Translations under genes and position numbers: made by a program
The notes under the pieces: generated by a model
Database searches by the model: none
Told to the model about the DNA's origin: nothing
What the model saw: only the letters and a program-made list of their open reading frames with translations
Assembly: GCA_022071955.1 (NCBI GenBank)
Contig: JAJVIM010000004.1
Span: 1-64,000 of the forward strand
Direction of reading: 5' to 3'
Source of the DNA: Anaerolineae bacterium
GTDB lineage: Bacteria; Chloroflexota; Anaerolineae; 4572-78; J111
Length of the DNA stretch: 64,000 nucleotides
Shown here: piece by piece, positions 34,566 to 42,085 of the stretch
Position numbering within the stretch: the first letter of the stretch is position 1
Layout: each line of letters begins with the position of its first letter

Positions 34566-35156
34566 ATGCTGAGAATAGTGAATCTTGAAGAAATCCAGGG
34601 GTTGTTGCTTCAGGTTCCCGAGCTAGTCGATAGACTTGATCGATACGACCCAGGCTATGTCGAAGGTTTGAAAGAGTGGTTTCAGAACGTGGAAAGCGTT
34701 CTCGGTAAAAATCGAATAGCGTTTGCCGGTAATGTGGCGGCGTTGCGGGCGATGTTGTACAGTGTGGAGAATGGGGTCATCCCGGAAGGTTATGAGTTCA
34801 AAAAACGCCTCTCTCGACGCAAAATTATCAAGGCGGTTTCATCCGACATCCTACGCCAGGGCACCGAATTAGTTTTACGTGCCATACAGGCAGATAAGGC
34901 GAGGGTAAGTGAAGCAGAACAGTTTGCCTTACAACTCATTGCCTTGGCAACTTACCGAGGATTGATCAAAGATCCAACCAGCGTTGACGACTGGATGGGG
35001 TATCTAAAGACTGTCTGGCAGTCTATGTCAGCCGATCAGGAAACTCAGCCAGGAACAGTTCGTTTGTTAGGGTTGGTCACTCCCAATGACGCTCTGGTTA
35101 TCCTTGACAGGTTAATCACGGCTGCTCTTGTCAATCCTTTGAACAATAACACCTGA
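34566..35156 (+). CDS. unknown helical protein of the DUF2589 module
   Basis: 196 residues, all-helical by inspection (VNLEEIQGLLLQVPELVDRL, VEGLKEWFQNVESVLG, SDILRQGTELVLRAIQADK, DDWMGYLKTVWQSM). No recognisable motif, signal or membrane segment. ATG 34566 follows the previous stop by 7 nt. Function unknown. Confidence 0.65.
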   Translation: MLRIVNLEEIQGLLLQVPELVDRLDRYDPGYVEGLKEWFQNVESVLGKNRIAFAGNVAALRAMLYSVENGVIPEGYEFKKRLSRRKIIKAVSSDILRQGTELVLRAIQADKARVSEAEQFALQLIALATYRGLIKDPTSVDDWMGYLKTVWQSMSADQETQPGTVRLLGLVTPNDALVILDRLITAALVNPLNNNT

Positions 35157-35485
35157 ACACCCGAAGTACTTCTCGCACGTTTTCAAATGGCGCAGAGGGG
35201 TTTAAGCATTGATCTGCGATACCTCGTTGAGATGCCGGGCTTTAATATCAAACCCCTGAAGGTGCCGTGTTGACGTGGCAAACCAGTCTGACTGAAAGCG
35301 GGAAAATGAAGTTGGCGCTGATTAATGATATAGCTGTTCTCCCATATCAATCGGACGCAACTCTATAGTCTGTCCCCGCATACTGCCAATATTGGCCACC
35401 CAAATCACCGCCAATTGGTCGCTGTTGAGTAGTTCATGTTATTCCACGCAAGAACGATATAGAGCTTTTTCGTTCGGGGGTACAT
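35157..35485. other. intergenic, no supported gene
   Basis: A 28-codon ATG frame at about 35191-35277 exists but has no ribosome site and no features. A promoter for the PASTA-domain gene is expected here; none was convincing. Confidence 0.4.
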
Positions 35486-36310
35486 ATGATCGATAATGAT
35501 ACCATCGACGCGGGCACGCCCTCTCACCACCAGCGTTTCGCGGTTGATGAACAAACGGGGAAGGTTTACGAACTCAAAAAAGAGAACCGTGTCGATTATG
35601 TTTTTGCTATTGTCAGTATCATTTACTTATTACTGGTTATGGCCTTCTTTTTCTGGCTGCTATTTGATGTTTGGATTGGCCAATATAGGCTGGCCACTGT
35701 CTTTGGCTATCCTACGGAACTGTTGTCCAGCCCGGCTTTTCGATTGCCCGCATATGCTTTCATTGGTGGGGCCCTGGGCGGCACGGTAAACGGTATCCGC
35801 AGTTTCCTGGTTTGGCACGCCGAGCGTTTCGCGTTCGGGCAGCGTTTCATATGGAAATATGTTACTGCACCCTGGCTTGGAGCTGCACTGGCACTGTTCA
35901 CCTTTGCTCTAATCCGGAGCGGAGTCGTTGTCTTTAACGGCGATAACGCCCCGGATGTTGCGAGTTTCAGTCAGGTGTTAGCTACTTTTGGTATTGGTGT
36001 GCTGGCCGGATACGGTTCGCGTGAAGTCTTTATTTGGCTGGATGCGCAAGTGAAACGCCTCTTTCAGGTGCAACCCTCGGCTAATGTTATTGTTCCAGAA
36101 TTAATTGGAAAAACACGACAAGAGGCCGAAGACATCCTGCGGGCGGTTCGGCTGAACTTGGGCGATGTCGTTGAACAAGACCAGGACGAACCGGGGTTAG
36201 CGGGAAAAGTGATTAGTCAAACCCCTCCCCCAAATACACCTCTTGCCGGCAGTGGTTCAGTTAACATTATCATTGGTCGCCTCGCGGCTACGGAGACCCC
36301 AGATCAGTAA
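35486..36310 (+). CDS. membrane protein with C-terminal PASTA domain
   Basis: 274 residues, GTATATG-type start with GGGGG upstream. Four hydrophobic segments (VFAIVSIIYLLLVMAFFFWLL, LPAYAFIGGALGGTVNGI, APWLGAALALFTFALIRSGV, LATFGIGVLAGYGSREVFIWL). A PASTA domain follows (VIVPELIGKTRQEAEDILRAV ... VISQTPPPNTPLAGSGSVNIIIG). PASTA modules bind peptidoglycan or beta-lactams when outside, but here the topology would need testing. It closes the envelope module that begins with the M15 peptidase. Confidence 0.82.
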   Translation: MIDNDTIDAGTPSHHQRFAVDEQTGKVYELKKENRVDYVFAIVSIIYLLLVMAFFFWLLFDVWIGQYRLATVFGYPTELLSSPAFRLPAYAFIGGALGGTVNGIRSFLVWHAERFAFGQRFIWKYVTAPWLGAALALFTFALIRSGVVVFNGDNAPDVASFSQVLATFGIGVLAGYGSREVFIWLDAQVKRLFQVQPSANVIVPELIGKTRQEAEDILRAVRLNLGDVVEQDQDEPGLAGKVISQTPPPNTPLAGSGSVNIIIGRLAATETPDQ

Positions 36311-36842
36311 TGTCGTGCTAAGAACCTATCTATGCCCATCTCGTGCATCGAGAATGGAGTGTAACAAACCACAGTCGATTTGAAAATCCGACTCTACGGG
36401 CAATTAAGTTGTTTTCAACTCTAAATAGGTACTTTATATTGGACAGGATTAAAAGGATTGATTTGATTTCAACCATTTTAATCCCGAAAATCTTGTAAAT
36501 CCTGTCCATTTGTTTTATGACAATTTTGAAAGTTAGTTCTGAAAATCACTTAATAAAAAACTTCCAGGAAGTCCACAGTCACTCAATAGAAACGATTTTT
36601 GGAACAGGAGGCGACCTTAGTTGAATTTGAGATAGTAACTTTCAGGAAGCTTGCGACTTTGAACTGTCTGCCTTTCCCTTCTTCATTTAGGGCAAACGCA
36701 TCATCTTGAGATTTTTCGGCAACCTTATCAGACGGCCGAAAATTATTCAGCGAATAGATGTTGTGTTATCGTTCACGGGATACAAAATTCCGCAAAATAT
36801 TTGGCTATGCAATCGCCCTGCTTCTTCTTCTTTTGCAAATTG
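36311..36842. other. AT-rich intergenic region with inverted repeat
   Basis: No gene seen. TGGACAGGATT (36440-36450) and AATCCTGTCCA (36498-36508) are inverted repeats; the GGACAGGATT...AATCCTGTCC element is common in many bacterial genomes. The remaining sequence is AT-rich and without dyads of note. Confidence 0.6.
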
Positions 36843-36943
36843 TTGACACAGTTCTGGAAATCTGCTAGTATTTTTATGCGTTCACTCAACCCACTCCGAG
36901 GTTGGAAAGAACCCCCACGCTGGCCCGTGGGGGTTCTTTTTTT
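36843..36943 (+). ncRNA. candidate small RNA: promoter, about 66-nt RNA, strong terminator
   Basis: TTGACA (36843-36848), exactly 17 bp, TAGTAT (36866-36871) form a near-consensus promoter. Transcription starting near 36878 would meet a perfect 12-bp terminator stem AGAACCCCCACG (36908-36919) / CGTGGGGGTTCT (36926-36937) followed by TTTTTT at 36938. No ORF or ribosome site fits between. A small 5' hairpin (AACC / GGTT) precedes the terminator. The elements make a self-contained sRNA gene; its target is unknown. Confidence 0.6.
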
Positions 36944-37027
36944 CTCCCCGAAAAACCCCGCTCACGTCTCACTTTCAAACGCTAACAGAGTTATATAATT
37001 TTAAGGTTTGACTTTTGCCAAAACCAC

Positions 37028-37056
37028 TTGACAAAGCTATATATCTGCGGTAAGAT
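37028..37056 (+). promoter_or_regulatory. consensus promoter for the long element operon
   Basis: TTGACA (37028-37033), 17-bp spacer, TAAGAT (37051-37056). Transcription should start about 37063, 38 nt before the first gene. No ribosome site is visible before the ATG at 37101. Confidence 0.75.
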
Positions 37057-37100
37057 AGGACATCACTAAAAAATGTTTTTTTTCAATATAAGATGAAAAA

Positions 37101-37457
37101 ATGACACGGTTTTTTCACTTCACCACCAAAGCTAATCTGCTCAGGATTTTAAGCGGCGGGCTGCGCCCTGGCTCTGAAACAGGCAACGGCGAAGAGCTGC
37201 CGTTTGTGATGGCCAGCCGTACCTGTCCCCAGGTTACCAGCGGCGGGCAGGCGTTTCTGGAAATCGAACTGGACGAAAACGACCCGCGGCTGACCAGCGT
37301 CAATGCTGACTGGATCGAGTTTCGGGGCACCGTTTCTCCTGATGCGATTGTGGCGGTGGCCAACCCGCCCGCGAGCAATGACGAGGTCATCGGCCTGTTC
37401 AAAAAGGGTGGCGTGGATGCAGTCAACCAGGCGTTTCAGTTCAAAGACAGGAGCTAA
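37101..37457 (+). CDS. DarT/ART-fold-like small protein
   Basis: 118 residues. The start FFHFTTKANLLRILSGGLRPG matches the HxT...N/L-x-IL-x-GGL pattern shared by DarT-type and other ADP-ribosyltransferase-fold proteins (His of the first strand, then the helix). The middle has FLEIELDENDPRL and a Trp/Phe-rich strand. The usual catalytic Glu is not evident, and at 118 residues it is short for the fold, so activity is uncertain. It heads the operon of element genes and may act on DNA or proteins of a host or rival. Confidence 0.45.
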   Translation: MTRFFHFTTKANLLRILSGGLRPGSETGNGEELPFVMASRTCPQVTSGGQAFLEIELDENDPRLTSVNADWIEFRGTVSPDAIVAVANPPASNDEVIGLFKKGGVDAVNQAFQFKDRS

Positions 37458-37459
37458 TT

Positions 37460-37780
37460 ATGGTTATCAGTACCGATCCCCAATTATTCAGCGTGGGAAA
37501 TTTTGTCGATGTCCACGGCGTATTTGCAGAGGATGGAGTTACCGTACCCCCGTTTTACACCCAGGCGGTCGCTTACGAAACCAGCGTGCGGGTGTATGGT
37601 TGGAAGAATCACGTGATGTGGGTCAGAGGCGAAAAAGGCGAGACTGTCCACCGGGACGTGATCGGTTCGGTCAATTTGAAGAAAGACGGCTCGGTTGGCC
37701 AGCGCAGCAAAGGCGAAGTGCCTGACTACGTTTTTTCGCGCAAATGGGCCGCTGGCGACATCGTGGTAGACGGCTGTTAA
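37460..37780 (+). CDS. unknown element protein
   Basis: 106 residues, starts 3 nt after the preceding stop with AGGAG 5 nt upstream. Predominantly beta (NFVDVHGVFAEDGVTVPPFY, TSVRVYGWKNHVMWVRG). No known motif. Its tight linkage to the ART-fold-like gene suggests it could be an inhibitor or partner, but this is inference. Confidence 0.65.
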   Translation: MVISTDPQLFSVGNFVDVHGVFAEDGVTVPPFYTQAVAYETSVRVYGWKNHVMWVRGEKGETVHRDVIGSVNLKKDGSVGQRSKGEVPDYVFSRKWAAGDIVVDGC

Positions 37781-37842
37781 GCCGGTTGGAAATTCGCTGA
37801 CGACGCTTACCGTGCCCGAATTTTTATGGGTAAAAAGGAGAA

Positions 37843-38250
37843 ATGATGAATCCGCAATTGAGAGGTTATCGAGCTTTGATCAGGCTGTGCGGTAGCGGCG
37901 GGCATCCGGTTCGCTATTACGGCGACAGCTCGCGGGAAATCGCCCAGCTTCGCTGGCTGGGTGCGGTCCGGGACAGCGGCCCAACTCAAGCCGAAGTGAT
38001 GCGGCTGCACGGCTTGGCTGTCCAGGTCAATGACAAGGTGGCGCAAAAGTGGGCTTTTGGCCAGATGTTGCGGTTGAAAGTTGTCGCCTTTTGGGCCGAG
38101 GTTTCCGACACTCCTGCAATCGAGCCGCAGGTTGTGGATTATGACGATGAATTGATGAAGGCTATCGCGTTACTGGAAACCAAAAAAATATCGCCGAGAG
38201 AGGCGACTCAGTGTATCCGGGGCGCGTATCGCCGGGCTGTATTGGAGTAG
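37843..38250 (+). CDS. unknown element protein
   Basis: 135 residues, AAGGAG 6 nt upstream of the ATG. It is Arg-rich and helical with ends MRLHGLAVQVNDKVAQKWAF and DDELMKAIALLETKKISPRE. The last part resembles a short sigma-factor or scaffold helix. No motif recognised. A GC-rich 11-bp stem follows its stop (38259-38285). Confidence 0.6.
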   Translation: MMNPQLRGYRALIRLCGSGGHPVRYYGDSSREIAQLRWLGAVRDSGPTQAEVMRLHGLAVQVNDKVAQKWAFGQMLRLKVVAFWAEVSDTPAIEPQVVDYDDELMKAIALLETKKISPREATQCIRGAYRRAVLE

Positions 38251-38258
38251 TGTTTTAA

Positions 38259-38285
38259 GCCCGCGCTGGGTCTTCCAGTGCGGGC
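38259..38285. promoter_or_regulatory. GC-rich intergenic hairpin
   Basis: GCCCGCGCTGG / CCAGTGCGGGC, 11-bp stem with 5-nt loop, no T-run after it. It lies between co-directional genes and may set their relative expression by mRNA processing. A similar hairpin occurs at 45442-45468. Confidence 0.6.
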
Positions 38286-38317
38286 CAACCATAAACTCAC
38301 TTAAAGGAGACAGTGTT

Positions 38318-38701
38318 GTGAACGTCATCAAGAATCCCCAAACCAATCAGTGCTTCGTCGATCTCGCGCAGTATGGCCAGATTTGCGCGTTTGATGGCAC
38401 GCCCTACAGCCGCCCGGCCGATGCCGACACCTGGCCGGTGGTCGGCGGTGATGTCCCGTTTGTAGCGGACTGGATTAAAAACCCGGCGCAGTATGGCACC
38501 GGCGCGACCGTGGCGGTCGTTTATCTGTTCGACGAAGACGGCCAGAAATTCTCGGATGATTTTACCGTTGGCGGCGACCCGGCCAAAGTGCAAAAGTGGT
38601 TGGGCTACATGAGCCATTGCCGGGCGCTGGCGTTTCGCTGGTTTGGCGCGTTTGAGTCCCTGGCCGAGGCGGCGCTGGTCGCGGACCGGATGGTGCAATA
38701 G
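38318..38701 (+). CDS. unknown element protein
   Basis: 127 residues, GTG start with AAAGGAG 10 nt upstream. It contains YLFDEDGQKFSDDF and helices near the C terminus (KVQKWLGYMSHCRALAFRWF). No signal, membrane segment or known motif. Co-directional with neighbours. Confidence 0.6.
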   Translation: MNVIKNPQTNQCFVDLAQYGQICAFDGTPYSRPADADTWPVVGGDVPFVADWIKNPAQYGTGATVAVVYLFDEDGQKFSDDFTVGGDPAKVQKWLGYMSHCRALAFRWFGAFESLAEAALVADRMVQ

Positions 38702-38710
38702 GGTATCCCG

Positions 38711-38935
38711 ATGAAACTTATCGTCTTTATTTCTATGGCCGTGATTGTCGCCGAAGTAGCCTACCTGTTGGCGGTCATCCGCTGGAATTTTCGCAAACCG
38801 CGGATGGTGCCGCTGACCGAAAGGAATGTCTGGCTGGTGATGCTGGGGCTGGTGACGGTGGAGTATCCGCCGCACCGCGCCAAATATTACATATTTTCAT
38901 TTGCGCTGGCCATCCTGTTGATGGTCGCGTTATAG
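38711..38935 (+). CDS. small two-helix membrane protein
   Basis: 74 residues. Two hydrophobic helices, LIVFISMAVIVAEVAYLLAVI and YYIFSFALAILLMVAL, flank an Arg-rich loop (RWNFRKPRMVPLTERN). It would be a small inner-membrane protein, possibly a holin-like or regulatory peptide; no family recognised. Confidence 0.6.
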   Translation: MKLIVFISMAVIVAEVAYLLAVIRWNFRKPRMVPLTERNVWLVMLGLVTVEYPPHRAKYYIFSFALAILLMVAL

Positions 38936-38949
38936 TCGAGGATTTGGCG

Positions 38950-39444
38950 ATGCAATTTACGGTCAGGACATTTATGACCGTCAACGCGGAGGGGGAGCCG
39001 GTTTTACTTCGGGCAGGTGACCGGGTGACCGGCTTCCCTGAAACGCGGGACGGAGGGAAGGTGGAAGTCGAGCGCGGCTTCCGTCGTTTTCGGGTGCCGG
39101 ATTGGGTTCTTTGGCCAGACTTTGCGGCCATCTCGCTGGCCTGCCATCCGGTGGCGCAGATGCAGGCGCAAGGGGTCCAGCTCGTGCGGTTCAACGACAA
39201 CAGCAGTTTGGTCTGGTTGCGGCCGTCGATGCGCTATCCCGGCCTATGGGCTGAGAAAGTTATCCTGTGGCGTTGGGATGAGCCGGGCTTCTGGTACACA
39301 GGCGAGGAATGGTATGTTTCCGCCCTTTTCCCGGAGCATTACGGCCGGACGCCAAAGAGCGTTTACTGGTTGCCGTGGGTTAACGAAGCTGAGCGGCGTA
39401 GACTGGCTGGATACCGGTTCGGAATAATGGAGGGCGGAGCATGA
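38950..39444 (+). CDS. unknown element protein
   Basis: 164 residues from the ATG at 38950 with GAGGA 7 nt upstream. Tryptophan-rich strands (VPDWVLWPDF, VILWRWDEPGFWYTGEEWYV). Its stop overlaps the next start (ATGA), so the two are translated together. No motif recognised. Confidence 0.6.
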   Translation: MQFTVRTFMTVNAEGEPVLLRAGDRVTGFPETRDGGKVEVERGFRRFRVPDWVLWPDFAAISLACHPVAQMQAQGVQLVRFNDNSSLVWLRPSMRYPGLWAEKVILWRWDEPGFWYTGEEWYVSALFPEHYGRTPKSVYWLPWVNEAERRRLAGYRFGIMEGGA

Positions 39445-39872
39445 TCTATTTCTATTTTGCTCATGACACGGTTCGGTGTTCGCTGGCAGACCTGGAAGCG
39501 CTGGCGGTCGAGCCGTGCAAGATTGCCTGGACGACCTGGGGCGCTCACGTTCACCGGCCCGATGGCGAGACCATCGCCTATTGGGTCAACCTGGCCAGCG
39601 TTGACCCTGATTTTGTCGCAAACCGGCACATGATCGCCTACACGCTGGTCAAGTTGAAAAACCACGGCGGCGGGCCGTATCACATTGGCGCTCATTGTTT
39701 CGCCTGTGGCCACAGATTCGCAGCCGGTGACCCCTTGCCCTGGTACGGCGTTTTTCGGCTGCGGGCCAACCCACTCAACGAGGAGTCGCATCTGGTGTGC
39801 GCCGGGTGCGCCGCCGAGCGAAATGAAGGAGGCGACAGGTGGAACTTTCGGCTGTTGAACGACGCGAATTAG
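39441..39872 (+). CDS. zinc-ribbon element protein
   Basis: 143 residues, ATGA-coupled to the preceding gene. A C-terminal zinc knuckle pair, HCFACGHRFAAGD and LVCAGCAAERNE (CxxC ... CxxC), points to a small zinc-binding, perhaps nucleic-acid-binding protein. Its end overlaps the next gene by 34 nt. Confidence 0.6.
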   Translation: MIYFYFAHDTVRCSLADLEALAVEPCKIAWTTWGAHVHRPDGETIAYWVNLASVDPDFVANRHMIAYTLVKLKNHGGGPYHIGAHCFACGHRFAAGDPLPWYGVFRLRANPLNEESHLVCAGCAAERNEGGDRWNFRLLNDAN

Positions 39873-40222
39873 ACGTCTGGCTGGCGGTCAACCTGTTTGG
39901 CTGGAGCGAGATTGAGCCGTTTCACAATCTGCTGGGACTGGAGCGGGTAGGCTGGCCGCCAAAGATGTCTGAGGCCGGAAAACAATTGGGTAAGATGCAG
40001 GTGCCGCGTTACAGCGAGGATTTGAATGCGGCACAGCAGGTGGTCGCCAGAATGAACGAGACGTTGACGCTGCGGGAGTATCCTTACAAACGGGCCTATG
40101 CCACGTTTGGCGACTGGGATGACGAAAGCCAGGTGGTTGAAGCCAATGGGCGCTACTGCGCCGCGACGGCCATTTGTCTGGCGGCCAAGAAAATGTTTGA
40201 ACAACAAGGAGAAACGATATGA
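39839..40222 (+). CDS. phage ABA-sandwich domain protein
   Basis: 127 residues, GTG start with AAGGAGG 7 nt upstream, overlapping the previous gene. The arrangement VPRYSEDLNAAQQVVARMNET, then ATFGDW and AATAICLAAKK at the C terminus, matches the phage ABA sandwich domain found in many phages. A DNA- or nucleotide-related function is likely but undefined. It overlaps the next start by 4 nt. Confidence 0.6.
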   Translation: MELSAVERRELDVWLAVNLFGWSEIEPFHNLLGLERVGWPPKMSEAGKQLGKMQVPRYSEDLNAAQQVVARMNETLTLREYPYKRAYATFGDWDDESQVVEANGRYCAATAICLAAKKMFEQQGETI

Positions 40223-41154
40223 GTAACGATTTAGGCAGTTTCAAATTCTGCCCGGTGACCGGGCAGCCGCACGAGCCGATGTATGAGGGCGACCATGCGT
40301 ACGCCTACGGCTACGAAATCAACCGGGTCGAATTTGACGAGGACGGGTTTGTGGCCGATCTGGATGGCGACCGGTTTTGCCGCGATTACATCTCGTTGCC
40401 GGGGATGACGCTGTTGTGGGGTGCGTTGCAGATGCGGGAGCAGTTGCGCCGGGCCTTGCCGCTGCTGGAGCGGCTGGCGGTGGAGGAGGAGGCGCTGCGT
40501 CGGGGCGTGGCAGGGGAGCCAGCGCCGGTCCAGGCGCTGGCCAATGAGATCGGCCATTACCTGCGCACCGAATTGCACGAACCGTTGCCAGCGGATGACG
40601 ACCTGTTTTTGGAGTATCGCGGAGTCAGGGTTTATCACTGCATCCACGATGACATGCTGGCCCAATACCGGTATACGACGGATAGTGATAACAACGACAT
40701 CGACAATCCCTGGCCGATGGATGGGCCGCGTGATTCGATGTTTGACGTGCGCGACCTGCCGTTTCTGGAGTCGGACCGGCGTGGTGGGGCAGAAGAGGCT
40801 CACCGTGGCACGATTGTGGCGGCGATACACTTCGGCCTGCTGACCGAAGATGGCTACCTGATGCCGGAGACAAAGGTCGTTCATATAGACCGCGCTCAGT
40901 ATGATGTGTACATTGGCCGGGCCAACCCGCGCAAGGGTCTGGCCGCCAGCATCTTCGCCAACCCGTTCAAAATCGGGGAGTTGACCCGGTTCGAGGCGGT
41001 GGAGCGATACGAAATTTATGCCCGTGGCCGGATGGCGGTAGACAAAGAGTTTCGGGACGCGGTCAAAGGCCTGCGCGGCAAACGGCTGGGGTGCTGGTGC
41101 GCGCCGCTTTTGTGCCACGGTCACATTCTGGCCAGACTGGCCGAAGAGGAGTGA
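40219..41154 (+). CDS. protein with C-terminal DUF4326 domain
   Basis: 311 residues. The N-terminal 200 residues are specific to this protein (acidic, with FCPVTGQPHEPMYEGDHAYAYG). The C-terminal 85 residues are DUF4326: VYIGRANPRKGLAASIFANPF, RYEIYARGR and LRGKRLGCWCAPLLCHGHIL, the last with the C-x-C...CH motif. DUF4326 proteins are common in phages and mobile elements. The fusion of a large unknown N-terminal region is notable. ATGA overlap with the preceding gene. Confidence 0.75.
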   Translation: MSNDLGSFKFCPVTGQPHEPMYEGDHAYAYGYEINRVEFDEDGFVADLDGDRFCRDYISLPGMTLLWGALQMREQLRRALPLLERLAVEEEALRRGVAGEPAPVQALANEIGHYLRTELHEPLPADDDLFLEYRGVRVYHCIHDDMLAQYRYTTDSDNNDIDNPWPMDGPRDSMFDVRDLPFLESDRRGGAEEAHRGTIVAAIHFGLLTEDGYLMPETKVVHIDRAQYDVYIGRANPRKGLAASIFANPFKIGELTRFEAVERYEIYARGRMAVDKEFRDAVKGLRGKRLGCWCAPLLCHGHILARLAEEE

Positions 41155-41162
41155 TAAGGGGA

Positions 41163-41220
41163 TTGACACCGCTGCGCTGTCGTGATAGAATTGCCCGCAG
41201 TTATATATGGTATATATACC
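41163..41220 (+). promoter_or_regulatory. promoter with palindromic operator (GGTATATATACC)
   Basis: TTGACA (41163-41168), 17-bp spacer, TAGAAT (41186-41191), near consensus. Just downstream, in the 5' leader, sits the perfect 12-bp palindrome GGTATATATACC (41209-41220). Related palindromes are found at 41919-41932 and 49070-49084. Confidence 0.75.
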
Positions 41221-41247
41221 GTCACACAGCGTAGAAAGTGAGGCAAT

Positions 41248-41571
41248 ATGGAACCTGCAACAAATGTGACAACAGTCCGTGAACAGCGATTGCTCAATCA
41301 GATTGCCGCGACCAGCGACCCCAAAGAGCTGGATAAATTGAAGCTGCAACTGAAAAAGATGCGGATGAAGCCACGGCGGGTGATCAAGCTGGTTCCCCCT
41401 CGCGGCCCGAAGAGCAAATTGCTGCCGATGGACCGACCGACAGAGCTGGCCCTGGAGTTTCTGCTCAGTCCCAAATGCCCGGTTCGCTGCGAGGCGACCG
41501 AGCACATGCGGCAGGCGATTCAGTTTTATGCCGAGGAACTGGGGTGGGAACCCCCGGAAGAAGTTGAATAA
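41248..41571 (+). CDS. unknown basic element protein
   Basis: 107 residues, first gene after a near-consensus promoter and a palindromic site. The middle is very basic (DKLKLQLKKMRMKPRRVIKLV), so it may bind nucleic acid. No known family. It is followed after 11 nt by the next gene. Confidence 0.6.
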   Translation: MEPATNVTTVREQRLLNQIAATSDPKELDKLKLQLKKMRMKPRRVIKLVPPRGPKSKLLPMDRPTELALEFLLSPKCPVRCEATEHMRQAIQFYAEELGWEPPEEVE

Positions 41572-41582
41572 CGGAGACAGCG

Positions 41583-41843
41583 ATGGCGTTTCAGTCGATT
41601 AAAATGTTATCCCCGGCCCAGGTGCTGGAACTGATTGACCCGGTTGATCCTGACAAGCTCATGCAGACCGCGCCGGGTGTGTGGACGGCCCAATGGCACC
41701 CGCCCGTTTTGGGCGGCGATCTGGAGGCGCTGCGCCGCACGCCCGGCATCGACATCGTAAAAGACGAGTACGAGCCGGAAGGGCTGCCGGGCTGGGTGGC
41801 GGTTAAATTTGTAGTGGTCAAAGAGGGCCAATTGGTAAGCTGA
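41583..41843 (+). CDS. unknown element protein
   Basis: 86 residues, GGAGACAGCG upstream of the ATG at 41583. It contains AQVLELIDPVDPDKLM and ends with VAVKFVVVKEGQLVS. No motif recognised. Probably co-transcribed with the gene before it. Confidence 0.55.
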   Translation: MAFQSIKMLSPAQVLELIDPVDPDKLMQTAPGVWTAQWHPPVLGGDLEALRRTPGIDIVKDEYEPEGLPGWVAVKFVVVKEGQLVS

Positions 41844-41880
41844 TTCCCATAGTTCAGGCGACGGCTCACCACTCCACCGC

Positions 41881-41932
41881 CATAGTTATATAGAACTTTT
41901 GCCGACCTATATAACTATGGTATAATATAACC
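41881..41932 (+). promoter_or_regulatory. promoter within a perfect 13-bp inverted repeat
   Basis: CATAGTTATATAG (41881-41893) is exactly complementary to CTATATAACTATG (41907-41919). The stem covers the -35 region TTGCCG (41899-41904) and the spacer of a promoter whose -10 is TATAAT (41921-41926, 16-bp spacer). GGTATAATATAACC (41919-41932), an imperfect palindrome of the 41209 type, overlaps the -10. It is likely a tightly controlled promoter of the clamp operon. Confidence 0.65.
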
Positions 41933-42085
41933 AATCTTCAAATTCTTTTTTTATCCCCTAAATTTCATAAAATATTGAATATTATCACGGCCAGGTGATA
42001 AAGGAGGCTGCCAACCAAAAAACGCGCACAAATGCCCGTGCGCTAATTCGGGCATGGTCAAAATATTACTAAAGGAGTGGTCAAG

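Noticed and set aside
36801-36998. ORF over the candidate sRNA
   Set aside because: It runs through a promoter and a perfect terminator and has no ribosome site.
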